A DNA stretch of 64,000 nt from the NCBI GenBank assembly GCA_039725955.1, contig CP091035.1:372001-436000 (forward strand), read 5' to 3'. The notes below the pieces were generated by a model that did no database searches, was not told the DNA's origin, and saw only the letters and a list, made by a program, of their open reading frames with translations. Position 1 is the first letter of the stretch; the number at the start of each line of letters is the position of its first letter. Positions 1 to 8,534 of the stretch are shown piece by piece. Origin of the DNA: Sinorhizobium sp. B11. Its GTDB lineage: Bacteria > Pseudomonadota > Alphaproteobacteria > Rhizobiales > Rhizobiaceae. The translations under genes and the position numbers were made by a program.

Positions 1-797
1 GCCGTTTCGAGCACGTCTCCATAGCAGCTGAGCTGCGTCTGCGCACGGGCACGGTTACCGATCCGCACGGGAGTCGAACCCTTGTAGCCGGGAACGTTGA
101 CCATACGCTCCCGCGGTACCTCGCCACCGGACAAAGTGTAGACGACCTTCGGTTCTGGACCGTCGCCGGCAATCGTTCGCACCAACCAGCCGAATGCGCC
201 CATCGGCTCCTGGAGGGCGCCTGCCCGAAGCAGTGCCTTGATCGTGTAGGCTGCGTCACGGACCCAGGCGTAACGATAGTCGTAGTTCTTGTCGCCGCCG
301 ATCCGCTCGGGAACACCTGATGTGGCGGCCGCGGCAATTGTCCCGGTCTTTGAATAAACCAAAAATTTCAAGGACAAGGCACACCGCACCAGGTCGCCCT
401 TGAACGGCCCGTCATAGGTCAGTTCATTGGCCCAGCGCCGCCATTCCTCATCGCTTAGCTCGATCCGACGATCAATGATCGCTCTGCGACCCTCAGCTTC
501 GATCAAACTGATGACCTCGTCGGCGTCGCTCTGTTCTTGCGGCAGGTAGTTAATCACGACGTCGGCGCCTTCGCGGGCAAAAGCGATGGCGGCAGCCCGA
601 CCAATGCCGGAGTCGCCTCCAGTGACCAGAGCCTTGCGCCCCGCAAGCCGACCGCTGCCCTTATAGGACGTCTCGCCGTGGTCGGGAACAGGCTGCATCT
701 TGCTTGCCAGACCGGGAACCGGCTGCGGCTGCTGGGGAAACTCCGGTTGTGGATACTGGTCGAGCGGGTTTCGCATGTCGAATTGGTTGTTGGCCAT
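1..797 (-). CDS. Chimeric SDR N-terminus fused in frame to GH15 glucoamylase-like segment (partial)
   Basis: One open frame runs from the ATG at 797 off the left edge. Residues 1-105 or so are the start of a short-chain dehydrogenase of the type with a long polar leader (MANNQFDMRNPLDQYP), including the cofactor-binding motif TGGDSGIG. Near position 470-485 the reading passes without a stop into a glycoside hydrolase family 15 segment: LSDEEWRRWANEL, then NYDYRYAWVRDAAYT, then TPVRIGNRA. The SDR catalytic Tyr/Lys region and the GH15 N-terminal beta-sandwich are both missing, so neither enzyme is likely to work as known. An AGGAG site lies upstream. A deletion joining two neighbouring genes is the simplest origin. 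It differs from the complete GH15 at 16134-17987. The rest of the gene lies outside the window. Confidence 0.8.
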   Translation of the reverse strand, partial: MANNQFDMRNPLDQYPQPEFPQQPQPVPGLASKMQPVPDHGETSYKGSGRLAGRKALVTGGDSGIGRAAAIAFAREGADVVINYLPQEQSDADEVISLIEAEGRRAIIDRRIELSDEEWRRWANELTYDGPFKGDLVRCALSLKFLVYSKTGTIAAAATSGVPERIGGDKNYDYRYAWVRDAAYTIKALLRAGALQEPMGAFGWLVRTIAGDGPEPKVVYTLSGGEVPRERMVNVPGYKGSTPVRIGNRARAQTQLSCYGDVLET

Positions 798-1833
798 TTC
801 TCTGTCCTTTTTTCTCCTGGGACTTTCGAAATCTTGCCGCACCGCAGTTGTTCCGCAACGGACCTCAAAACGCCCAGCAAGGGATCGCAGAAGTTGCAAT
901 GGGCAACCTCAGTGCCGTCCAGGCAAGATTCTCGCCAAGCCAGGAACTCCTCCTTCGGCCCGAGGTTGGTCACGTCACACAGAAGGACCGACGACAAGGG
1001 CGCGCCATAGGCGGGTTCATCGACCGCCCGCCGGATTCGACGAGCGCCATGAGCGGTCTGTCCTTCTCGATGCTGGGGCGGATCAAGGCGGCGCAAGAGC
1101 AAGCTGAAGGTCGAAATCGAAGCGATGGCGCGTGCCAGGTCGAACGGGCGAGGCTCAGCAGGCGCGCTTGAGATGGAAGGAAGGTTAAATATGAACAAGC
1201 ACAATCGGCGAGGATCGCAATGGAACCCTGATGTCCGGCTGACACGCAGCGGCCTCGAAAATGCGATCGAGCATCATGGGGAAGATCAAGCCTTGCTGGA
1301 TGGAGGCGTCGCCGTTGTATCGCGAAGAGCGGATCGGAGGCCGTGGAATTGGAGGCGAAGTCGGCGTCGATTGGCGTCAGCGGAGGCCATAGCGACCGTC
1401 ACCAGCAAGATTAAGCCGGATTGACAACATGGTCTGGCCATGGATCGGTGGGCGCCTTGAAACAGAAAGCGAACGGCCTTAGTCAAACACAACTGAGAGC
1501 ACAGGTTTTCCCCAGCTTGTCCACAGCTCAATCCCTTGAAAATAAACCCAGATCGGTCGAACGAGAACGTTTGAAGCCCAGCTCTCGCGTCTTCTTTTCT
1601 GCCCTCGTTAAATTGATCCAGCCGCGCTGCCAGCTTATGGTGGCCTTCACCCACGCATCGGCGGCGCGACGCCCGGAGACGAGGGAGCGGCCGGTATTTC
1701 ATCGGCTGCTCCTCTTTCCGATCCGATAATTTTCGGCAAGCGACTTCAGCATATGCTGGCACGGCAGTTGAGCGCGCCACAAGGCCTGCGCGTGGCAAAA
1801 GAACAATTTCGGGCAGCAGCGAACACTTACACG
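798..1833. other. Region without a convincing gene
   Basis: Only overlapping short open frames on both strands are seen. The best is 1191-1424 (+), which has a GGAAGG site before its ATG and would give a 77-residue Arg-rich protein with no recognisable domain. I do not call a gene here. Confidence 0.4.
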
Positions 1834-2274
1834 CTATCGGTGGTTCGCCCGCCTCTTGCCCTGCAGCCCGGTCCGATATGGCTCGAGTTCTAGAACTACA
1901 CTTTTCCGATTGATCACATTGTGGCGCAGAAGTATCTGGAAAACAGGATCGCTCTTGGACCGCCCTTCCTGCGTCCGCAGAACCTCCTCAAGCTCTCTCG
2001 CCGCGCCGGCACACAGCTCTAGCAGAGTGCCCCGCCAGCCAAAGTCAAAAAGGCTCATCGGCTCCCAAGCCCTGCTTCGAGAGATCACGATAAGCCGACT
2101 GGTCAGCTCGTCCCAAGCCGCCTCGGGAATGTTTTCGGTGCGGGCGCCGGCTTTCCTGGCCTGCCGCTTCAGGTCCGCCTTTGCCCAAGCACGCGGATTG
2201 GTGAATAGCCGGGCGATGTACTTTCTGCAGGCCCAGGCGCCTGCGAATGCTGACAATATCGTAATCCAAAACAT
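1834..2274 (-). CDS. Hypothetical protein with N-terminal membrane anchor
   Basis: The frame is open further upstream, but I place the start at the ATG at 2274 because the protein then begins with a plausible membrane segment (MFWITILSAFAGAW) followed by a charged soluble domain. The upstream extension is low-complexity and Pro-rich. The product would be 146 residues, with a helical body (AAWDELTSRLIVISRSRAWEP; GTLLELCAGAARELEEVL) and a basic C-terminus. No family is recognised. The ribosome site is weak, and no partner gene shares its strand nearby. Confidence 0.5.
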   Translation of the reverse strand: MFWITILSAFAGAWACRKYIARLFTNPRAWAKADLKRQARKAGARTENIPEAAWDELTSRLIVISRSRAWEPMSLFDFGWRGTLLELCAGAARELEEVLRTQEGRSKSDPVFQILLRHNVINRKSVVLELEPYRTGLQGKRRANHR

Positions 2275-2683
2275 TTTAGGATCCGGCCAAGGCCCGCGCG
2301 GGTCGCCAGCCGTTTGAGCTGATGGCGCGGGGTTGAGCGAGGAAGATGGTCCGCGCCAACGGGATTTCAACAATCCAGGGCAATCATTGTTGCTTGAAAC
2401 GGTCCGCACTTGGACGCTCCAGTCAGAGGTCCCGACGAGCAGAATGGGGCTGCGAGGCTCACCTGCTGTGTGCAAGCAAGCTGTCATCTCGCCAGCCTGG
2501 GTGGTTCGACGGGGGGCGCATCCCGGAAGATCGGGACGAAAAGAGGGGCAGACGGAATATTCTGCGTTGCCAAAACCGATCATCATTGCCGGGCGCGACA
2601 TTTAGGCGTCACGTGTCGCCTCTGGTGGAACCGATCTCCAATCACCAATTTACAAGCTTACTGTCAGCAGAAATGGACGGTCC
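2275..2683. other. Intergenic, nothing recognised
   Basis: This stretch lies between divergent hypothetical genes. Open frames on the + strand (2333-2605 and others) have no coding-like composition or clear ribosome site. Confidence 0.4.
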
Positions 2684-2962
2684 ATGCACAACAACGTACC
2701 GAAGTCCTTGTCCAGAGCGAAACTTGACGCTCTTAGGGCGATTGCGAGATATCGCCGACAGCGGCGCGTCGGCAAGGGCTGGATCGTCGGCGACAAGCGC
2801 CTCTCGGCCTCGCTCATCGCTCGGCTGGAAGCGGACACCATGGTGAAGGAAATTAGCCTGTCCGGCACGCCTGTTCTCGTCGTGACGGAAGGCGGCAGAC
2901 ATGAACTCAAAGGCTCCCGATTGGCGGACGGCCCGCGTTCTTCGCGACGCCCCTCACGGTGA
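2684..2962 (+). CDS. Conserved-looking small hypothetical protein
   Basis: A 92-residue product. The middle (LDALRAIARYRRQRRVGKGW, then a region ending VLVVTEGGRHEL) resembles short rhizobial hypothetical proteins with a small winged-helix-like fold: helix, basic helix, then a beta wing. This resemblance is from memory of similar proteins, not a search. The last 18 residues are Arg/Ser-rich and may be non-native. There is no strong ribosome site. Function unknown; a small DNA-binding role is possible but not shown. Confidence 0.5.
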   Translation: MHNNVPKSLSRAKLDALRAIARYRRQRRVGKGWIVGDKRLSASLIARLEADTMVKEISLSGTPVLVVTEGGRHELKGSRLADGPRSSRRPSR

Positions 2963-3407
2963 TATTGATCGTCGCTGGCCAGCCGTCGACACGCCTGCGG
3001 GTTCTTGGGCGCCCTCGATCGCGATGACGCGATGCGTCACATAAAGCACGACGAGTTGGTTGGACCACTGGTCTTAGACTATGCTCCCGCCGCAAGGGTA
3101 ATGCGGTCATCAACTCTCCACCACACGCCCGTTGCTTCGTCGCGAATGCCTAGTCCACGGACATTTCGGCACGTTTCTCACTAAAATTTTCGTCGCTATC
3201 GCCCGAACCTGGTCCTGCCACGGGATTCACCCGGTCCTAGGCGACCGAGACGATCCTCGAAATCTCGCATTGTCGGGCACCTTAGATCTCGCGGCCGAGT
3301 TAAAGATGCGCACGCAGAATGCGGAAGATCACGGTCTCCTGGGTCGCTCGTTGATGCTCCTGCCGGAAGCCCAGGGCCTCAAGAACCGATTAGCCCAACC
3401 GGTGGAC
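2963..3407. other. Intergenic, no convincing gene
   Basis: A + strand frame at 3132-3431 (99 codons) overlaps the end of the antiporter gene and has no recognisable content. I see no hairpin terminator for the antiporter. Confidence 0.35.
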
Positions 3408-5735
3408 TTATGTTTCGACGAAGACGAATGAGCGATCGGCCGTTCCGGCCAGCGTATCAGCAACAGATCCGTAGGAAACCTCCTTGCCTGCACGACGGCT
3501 CACGCCGAGAATGATGAGGTCGAAACGTCCGCTGCGGGCGTGCCTGAGAATGGCGAGTTCCGGTACGGAAGCCTGTGGGGCAACCTTCTCTACCTCGACC
3601 TCATAGAAGGACGCAATCCGATCCAGCTGCTGGAAAGCGGCCCTGTGGGCATTGCCGAGGTCACTGACACGGGAGGGCGAGGCGGCTTCCTTCGGGTCGC
3701 GGAAATAAACCGCAGTTGTCGCGGCGCCCGTGGCTTTTGCGATGACGAGCGCGAATTCCGCAGCACGGAGGGAGCGTTCGGTGCCGCTGATCGGCACGAG
3801 AATGCGCAAGTTTCGATCCTCTCTTGCGATCATGCCGCGCGACGTGACGATCACCGTCGTGCCGCTGAAGGCATCAATCATCGCCGACAGTTTTTCACTA
3901 TATTGGGCGCTTTCGCCGCTCGTTGGCTGGATGCCGACAAACATGATGTCATGCCCCTTGTCGGCACTGTCGGCGAGAACGTCTGCCAGCTTGCCGTCCC
4001 TGTCGCGGACAGAGACATGGATTGGGTCGTCCTGACCCAGTTCTGCACCCTTATCCTGCGTCTCGACAGCCGTCTCGGCGGTTTCCTTCACGCGCTCGCT
4101 GATCTGCTGCGCACGCGGAGTGGCTGCTCGTTCCCGTTCCTGTAAATCGGCCGCAGTCTCCTCCTCCTCCCCGATATCGAGAACCGTCACCGGCATTTTG
4201 CGCAGCGCCGCGAAATACCCGCATATGCGTGCCGCCAGATCGCCGCTTGCGGAGTGGTCGGTTGCAAGCAGGATCCGCTCGAATTGCGATACAAAGCTTC
4301 GCTCTTCGAACGCTTCGAGTTCGAGGCGCTCCTTTTCTTCCTCGCGCATAGGAAGGCGCGCGAGCGCCCAGCGCAGCGTTGGCGGCATAGCCATCGTCGT
4401 TACCACTGCCATCGCGACGATCACGGAAAAAAGCCGCTCGTCGAGCACACCGACGGAAAGTCCAATCGACGCGACGATGACTTCGGTGGAACCCCGAGCA
4501 TTCATGCCACATCCTAGCGCGACAGCCTCGGCATTGGAAAAGCCTCCGAATTTGGCCCCGACAAAGGCGCCTCCAAATTTTCCGAGGCTCGCGATCACAA
4601 TCAGCCCGACCGCCAGAACCATTATCGATGGATCGGTAAGAACACTGAGATCGGTGTGGAGGCCAGTGAGGCCAAAAAAGACCGGCATGAAGAGAGCCGT
4701 TGTCAGTGCCCTGAGCTGCCCCTCGATCTGACGGGTCAGAATGGGCGACTGGCCGACCAAAATGCCCGCGACGAAAGCGCCGAGCACCGTGTGGACCCCG
4801 ATGGCGTCGGTGACGATCGCCATTGCCCCCATGATTGCGATAATTGCGCTCAAGACAGGAAGATCACTTTTGAACCTGTCATTGGTCCAGCGGATAATCT
4901 CGAAGACCACGCGTCGGCCAATGGTGAAGGAGAAGGCCATGAACAGGATCGTGCCGATGACGCCCTTGGCCAACGTGGCGAGATCGACGGCACCTTCTTT
5001 CGCAAGGCTGAAGGTCACGGCGATGATCACCCAACCGATTGTGTCGTCAATGATGGCGGAGGCGACAATCAGCTGACCGACATTGCGGCGCATGAAGTCC
5101 ATCTCTCGAACGACGGTCGCGACGATCTTGACCGAGGAGATCGATAACGCCGTACCAAGGAAAAGCGATGTGACAAGTCTTGCGTCCGGGTCGGGCAACA
5201 AGCTTGCAGGCAGGAGTTCGCCGAGGCCGAAGCCAAGCGTGAACGGCACGACGATGCCTGTCAGCGAAACGCCGGCTGCCGCACGGCGCAGCCGGAGCGC
5301 CAGCGAAAGGTCGGTCTCCATGCCGGCGAGCAGGAGGAGAAACAGAATGCCGAGCTGTGCCACCGCATCGGTCATGGCCTTTTGCGTGTCGATCTCAGGA
5401 AAGATTGCCGACTGGGCGCCGGGGAGCAGAATGCCGAATACCGAGGGGCCGAGCAGGATACCACCGATGATCTGTCCCATGATCGAAGGCTGACCGATGC
5501 GCACCATCGCCTCGCCGAACAATCTACCGACGACGACCAGGACGATGATCTGGACAAGAAAGAGAGCTTCTGAGGGACCTGAAGACTGGCCTTCGGCTGC
5601 ACAGGCCGGAAGAGACCAGCCGATGAGAAGCCAGGCCGTCATTACCGGCAGCTTCCGGGACGGGAGCTGCGCGGAGTTTGCGTTGATTGTCATGCGTGAG
5701 AATTCCGATGATGGCTGTCGCTTGGAAACAAACAT
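3408..5735 (-). CDS. CPA2-type cation/proton antiporter with two C-terminal universal-stress domains
   Basis: A 775-residue inner-membrane protein. After a short leader (residues 31-46, a possible cleaved signal ending PACAAE) come about twelve hydrophobic segments to residue 450, typical of the Na+/H+ exchanger (Kef/Nha) fold. Motifs include GRLFGEAMVRIGQPSIMGQI at the first helices, ASAIIDDTIGWVII with the paired acidic residues expected in the ion-binding core, and GMNARGSTEVIVASIGL. Residues from about 480 to the end form two universal-stress-protein-like domains (ERILLATDHSASGDLAARI; LRILVPISGTERSLRAAEFA), a known regulatory arrangement. It probably exchanges Na+ or K+ for protons. Start: an AAGG site precedes the ATG at 5735; an internal ATG at 5693 is an alternative. 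The ion specificity cannot be read from sequence. Confidence 0.9.
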   Translation of the reverse strand: MFVSKRQPSSEFSRMTINANSAQLPSRKLPVMTAWLLIGWSLPACAAEGQSSGPSEALFLVQIIVLVVVGRLFGEAMVRIGQPSIMGQIIGGILLGPSVFGILLPGAQSAIFPEIDTQKAMTDAVAQLGILFLLLLAGMETDLSLALRLRRAAAGVSLTGIVVPFTLGFGLGELLPASLLPDPDARLVTSLFLGTALSISSVKIVATVVREMDFMRRNVGQLIVASAIIDDTIGWVIIAVTFSLAKEGAVDLATLAKGVIGTILFMAFSFTIGRRVVFEIIRWTNDRFKSDLPVLSAIIAIMGAMAIVTDAIGVHTVLGAFVAGILVGQSPILTRQIEGQLRALTTALFMPVFFGLTGLHTDLSVLTDPSIMVLAVGLIVIASLGKFGGAFVGAKFGGFSNAEAVALGCGMNARGSTEVIVASIGLSVGVLDERLFSVIVAMAVVTTMAMPPTLRWALARLPMREEEKERLELEAFEERSFVSQFERILLATDHSASGDLAARICGYFAALRKMPVTVLDIGEEEETAADLQERERAATPRAQQISERVKETAETAVETQDKGAELGQDDPIHVSVRDRDGKLADVLADSADKGHDIMFVGIQPTSGESAQYSEKLSAMIDAFSGTTVIVTSRGMIAREDRNLRILVPISGTERSLRAAEFALVIAKATGAATTAVYFRDPKEAASPSRVSDLGNAHRAAFQQLDRIASFYEVEVEKVAPQASVPELAILRHARSGRFDLIILGVSRRAGKEVSYGSVADTLAGTADRSFVFVET

Positions 5736-5812
5736 GGCGCCTTTGTGTTCCCTCTAGGGGAGGCTTTGCCCACAGGTTGATAACGAAACGTGCCGGGAAG
5801 GCGCTGTTCCAG

Positions 5813-5838
5813 GGAACCCATTCAACCGGGAGGAAGTT
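5813..5838 (+). promoter_or_regulatory. Candidate EcfG-type general-stress promoter
   Basis: GGAAC at 5813-5817, a 17-base spacer, then AGTT at 5835-5838. The alphaproteobacterial EcfG consensus is GGAAC-N16/17-CGTT, so three of four -10 bases match. It lies 21 bases before the ATG at 5860, which leaves a very short leader. Confidence 0.35.
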
Positions 5839-5859
5839 TCTCAACGAAGGAGAAGCGCT

Positions 5860-6054
5860 ATGAATGAAAATGAATATGCGGCCGAGGAGCTTGCTGAGAA
5901 GTATCAGATAAGCCGGGAGCAGGCTGTCCGTTACATCGCCCGCTTCGGCGCCAATCGCGTCGATCTCGATCATTTCCTCGCTGCCGCGTCGCGAACAGCC
6001 CGCCATCGACCGGGGGACGTAAGGCGAACCGCGTCGCAAGTAGCTCTTGGATAG
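5860..6054 (+). CDS. Small hypothetical protein, DUF3606-like
   Basis: A 64-residue protein with an excellent ribosome site (GAAGGAG) before the ATG. The central EELAEKYQISREQAVRYIAR, ending near DLDHFLAA, has the helix-turn-helix-like layout seen in the short DUF3606 family, though the match is by eye and loose. It is acidic at the N-terminus and basic at the C-terminus. It precedes the DUF202 gene by 16 bases, so the two are probably cotranscribed, perhaps from the EcfG-like promoter just upstream. Confidence 0.65.
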   Translation: MNENEYAAEELAEKYQISREQAVRYIARFGANRVDLDHFLAAASRTARHRPGDVRRTASQVALG

Positions 6055-6070
6055 AGGCTCCGCCGGAGCC

Positions 6071-6511
6071 ATGAGCGAAGAAGACACTGAGGGTCCAGAC
6101 AGGCGTACCGTGCTTGCGGCAGATCGTACGGTCTACGCTGCGGAGCGAACATATGCAGCCTGGATGAGAACGGGACTGACGGCGCTCGCCAGTGGAATTG
6201 GTGCAAAAGCCCTTCTCGCCAAGGTCGTACCGGAATTTCTCATAGTGACGACGGGCACTATTCTCGTCCTGTTCAGCGCCTTCTGCTTCATCGTCGCTGT
6301 GATCAGGGAGTTCCGCCCTGGCCCGCCACCGCCAGAACCAGATGTCAGGAAGATCCCGAGCCCTGTGCTTCTGGTCGTCAGTGGCTTTCTGGTCATCGTA
6401 TCGCTTGCCGCATTGGTGTGCGGTTCGGACGGTCCGGGGCGATCAGCCATTAGCAAGCCCGGTATTTCGGAAGCTTTCGCGGCCGGAAGTTGCCGCGAGC
6501 CGTCCCCTTGA
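6071..6511 (+). CDS. DUF202 (YidH-like) membrane protein
   Basis: A 146-residue product from the ATG at 6071; a TTG eight codons upstream is also possible. The family signature RTYAAWMRTGLTALASGIGA is near residue 30, followed by two further hydrophobic segments (FLIVTTGTILVLFSAFCFIV and VLLVVSGFLVIVSLAALV). DUF202 proteins are small inner-membrane proteins of unknown function. The last 28 residues after the third helix (CGSDGPGRSAIS...) look unlike the family and may be an extension past a lost stop. The gene sits directly behind the DUF3606-like gene. Confidence 0.75.
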   Translation: MSEEDTEGPDRRTVLAADRTVYAAERTYAAWMRTGLTALASGIGAKALLAKVVPEFLIVTTGTILVLFSAFCFIVAVIREFRPGPPPPEPDVRKIPSPVLLVVSGFLVIVSLAALVCGSDGPGRSAISKPGISEAFAAGSCREPSP

Positions 6512-7025
6512 GCCACAGCCAGGTATAGTGGATCTTGAAAGATCTGCATTTTCGCGACGAGCTCGTGGACGTATGTCGACTTCGCGTCATCGGGTACCGA
6601 CGGACTCGGTTTTCGCCCTTTGAGCAACAGAGGACCCCTCCCCGAAAACGGGCCGAACGCCCTGCACCTTTTCCTCAAGCAGTGTGCGTCCGGCAGCGCC
6701 AGCACCTGCTATATGACGATAAACCGAGTCCACAGTAATGAGTCGGATCGAGAGGACGACGCACTGCGGTGAGAGTCTCGACGACAAAACAGAACACTGC
6801 CGAGAAACCGGGTCCCATGAAACCGGAGATCGAGAAACTCCAGATGGAAGAGCTGTGACGACGGGAGCAGGAGTAAAGCCGACGTGATGCACCAGCCGGC
6901 GCCACCCCGCACCGTTCTCCTCCCTGATCCGACAGAATGACAGTCGCTAGGCTTGTTTGGATGATCGTCCGGCCCCAACTTCATAGGCAAAACCTCGGTA
7001 GGCTCGCCGCGATGAAGGATAAGTC
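6512..7025. other. Intergenic, no convincing gene
   Basis: Several overlapping frames on both strands (for example 6709-6990 on the minus strand) lack ribosome sites and family signatures. Confidence 0.4.
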
Positions 7026-7210
7026 ATAAAGATTGGAATAATCGGTGGCGGTCACATTGGCGCTTCTCTCACCCGTCGGCTGGCACGGACCACACGGTCT
7101 CCGTTTCAAATTGACGAGGCCCGGAAAGCCTGGCAGATCTTGCCCGCGAAACCGGCGCCAAGGCAGTAACGGTCCGTGACCCGGCCGATGATATTATCGA
7201 CTTTGGTTTG
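7026..7210 (+). pseudogene. Remnant of an NADP oxidoreductase (F420-dependent reductase-like)
   Basis: Translation gives KIGIIGGGHIGASLTRRLAR, the Rossmann nucleotide-binding start of the coenzyme F420-dependent NADP oxidoreductase-like family. After a frameshift near 7090 it continues HTVSVSN-stop-RGPESLADLARETG, then AKAVTVRDPADDII. The TGA at 7112-7114 replaces the Ser usual in this motif, and the codon where the start ATG should be is ATA. Homology stops after about 60 residues, so the rest of the gene is gone. Three independent lesions in 100 bases make a true pseudogene more likely than a sequencing error. Confidence 0.8.
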
Positions 7211-7459
7211 CGCAGCCCCGTGACACGCCAGTAATACGATTGCGTTGCGCAGCTCCCGCTTGAGACCATTATCCGATCAATATCCCCACAAGCATGGTCC
7301 AGCCGAGCTAAGGTTGAAGATGTGGATCGATCTATCGCAAGATTTCTCTTTAATCCGCGCGCCAAGGCCGAAATCATGCCCGTTTAGGGACTCGCACGGC
7401 AATTGCAGCGCATTGGGATCTACACTGTATTGCCCACAAACATTTGAGGAGCCTCGGGA

Positions 7460-7487
7460 AGAAGGGGCGCCTCGATGCGCCCCTTCT
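7460..7487 (-). terminator. Hairpin after hsp20
   Basis: GAAGGGGCGC at 7461-7470 pairs perfectly with GCGCCCCTTC at 7477-7486 around a six-base loop, with one further A-T pair outside. It starts five bases after the hsp20 stop. No long U tract follows on the minus strand, so it may act as a stability hairpin as well as a terminator. Confidence 0.6.
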
Positions 7488-7491
7488 AATA

Positions 7492-7965
7492 TCATGCTGC
7501 GTTCTTTTCACCCTCGATCTGGAGGGGCGCCTGCGTATTTTCACCGCCTCCGATCGCGATCTTTCGCGGCTTCATAGCTTCTGGAACCTCCCGCTTCAGC
7601 TCGATGGTAAGCAGGCCGTTCTTGAGGCCAGCGCTTTCCACGCGCACGTGATCGGCAAGTTCGAACCGACGATCGAAGGCACGTCCGGCGATGCCGCGGT
7701 GAAGATATTCGCCTTGATCAGCTTCCTCCGCCTTCTGGGCTTTCACGACCAAGACATTACGCTCCTGCATGATATCGAGATCTTCCGTTCCGAAGCCCGC
7801 GACCGCCATCTGAATGCGATAGCTGTCCTCACCGCTCTTGACGATATCGTAAGGCGGCCAGGTTTCGATGGACTGCAAACGCTGGGAGTTTGCCAGAAGA
7901 TTGAAGACCCGGTCGAAGCCGATGCTGGACCGGAACAAGGGTGCGAAGTCGAATTCGTTTCTCAT
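7492..7965 (-). CDS. Small heat-shock protein, Hsp20/IbpA family
   Basis: A 157-residue cytoplasmic holdase that binds unfolding proteins during heat shock. It opens MRNEFDFAPLFRSSIGFDRV, the usual start of rhizobial class A small heat-shock proteins. The alpha-crystallin domain (about residues 38-130) contains YDIVKSGEDSYRIQMAVAGF and ends with GLKNGLLTIEL, the conserved A/G-x-L-x-N-G-x-L-x-I motif. A perfectly placed GGAGG precedes the ATG at 7965; the open frame upstream of it is the leader RNA. The leader carries a ROSE-like thermometer, and a CTTGAA promoter lies further upstream, so both transcription and translation are probably heat-controlled. Confidence 0.95.
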   Translation of the reverse strand: MRNEFDFAPLFRSSIGFDRVFNLLANSQRLQSIETWPPYDIVKSGEDSYRIQMAVAGFGTEDLDIMQERNVLVVKAQKAEEADQGEYLHRGIAGRAFDRRFELADHVRVESAGLKNGLLTIELKREVPEAMKPRKIAIGGGENTQAPLQIEGEKNAA

Positions 7966-8045
7966 GACCAAAACCTCCGTAAAGCGAGTTGGAACAAAGG
8001 AGCCGATTCCGTCGGCTCCGCCCTGTCGACCCCTCATCAGGCGGC
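7966..8045 (-). promoter_or_regulatory. ROSE-like RNA thermometer in hsp20 leader
   Basis: Reading the minus strand, the leader holds a stable hairpin (GGAGCCGA and TCGGCTCC at 8012-8019 and 7999-8006). A final mismatched hairpin follows (about 7968-7992), in which CCAA/TTGG closes the stem and TCGCT faces the GGAGG ribosome site. The U-U/C-G-C-U anti-Shine-Dalgarno motif opposite the ribosome site just before the start codon is the hallmark of ROSE elements, which melt on heating. The motif and position are seen directly; the thermometer function is inferred. Confidence 0.75.
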
Positions 8046-8057
8046 CAACGCAAATTG

Positions 8058-8086
8058 ATCTGGTTTGCCCGATTTTCTGATTCAAG
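8058..8086 (-). promoter_or_regulatory. Candidate RpoH promoter of hsp20
   Basis: On the minus strand CTTGAA (8086-8081) is followed after exactly 17 bases by CCAGAT (8063-8058). The -35 matches the RpoH consensus and the -10 is a weak match to the alphaproteobacterial CYTATNT box. Confidence 0.45.
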
Positions 8087-8126
8087 ACCGCTGGCCGAAA
8101 AAATTTCTGCTGGCTGACTTGACCCT

Positions 8127-8155
8127 CTTGAACGGAGAAATAGGTGCAACAATCT
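8127..8155 (+). promoter_or_regulatory. Candidate RpoH promoter, divergent from hsp20
   Basis: CCCTCTTGAA ends at 8132; after 17 bases comes CAATCT (8150-8155). The spacing is the same as the hsp20 promoter on the other strand. It would transcribe the hypothetical pair starting at 8211. Confidence 0.45.
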
Positions 8156-8165
8156 CATTTGCACC
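8143..8165. repeat. Perfect inverted repeat over the divergent promoter
   Basis: GGTGCAA (8143-8149) and TTGCACC (8159-8165) are separated by nine bases. The repeat spans the predicted -10 of the rightward promoter, a position suited to an operator. No known regulator is assigned. Confidence 0.5.
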
Positions 8166-8210
8166 TGGAGATTTTCACTCCCCTGCTGAAGGTTTTTAGG
8201 AGGCAAAAAT

Positions 8211-8534
8211 ATGCCAATCGAAAGGAACAGATCTCGAAAAGCATCAACATGCGACGCGGTATCTGCGCGCCGCCTCAACACGCAGCAGCGCTACGACCAC
8301 CCGCGTGACGTGCTCGCCACAGCTCTTGATAAGAGCGAGAAGCGAGCCATTCTGGCGTCCTGGGCGTCAGATCTCTTCGCGGTGGATTCGCGGCCCGACC
8401 TTCGGCAGCCACCGGGCGTCAGAGAGCCTATCCGCTGCCAGGATATCCTCGACGCGCTGATGGCTTTAGACGACCGTATGTGCGGCCAGGCCGGCGCGGC
8501 TCATGTCAGCCGCAAACATCCATGGAGGCCGTGA
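8211..8534 (+). CDS. Conserved rhizobial hypothetical protein (EKRAILASWASD family)
   Basis: A 107-residue product with a strong ribosome site (TAGGAGG). The core RYDHPRDVLATALDKSEKRA, followed by ILASWASD and ending DILDALMALDDRM, is a layout I recognise from many short rhizobial hypothetical proteins, without a known function. It appears to be under a heat-shock-type promoter divergent from hsp20. A second, stop-interrupted copy of the same core occurs after groEL at 60950-61133, linking the family to chaperone genes twice in this window. The downstream gene overlaps its stop. Confidence 0.75.
   Translation: MPIERNRSRKASTCDAVSARRLNTQQRYDHPRDVLATALDKSEKRAILASWASDLFAVDSRPDLRQPPGVREPIRCQDILDALMALDDRMCGQAGAAHVSRKHPWRP

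Noticed and set aside
554..1204. 216-codon minus-strand frame
   Set aside because: Overlaps the SDR::GH15 frame on the same strand in another phase; no ribosome site and Arg/Ser-rich shadow composition.
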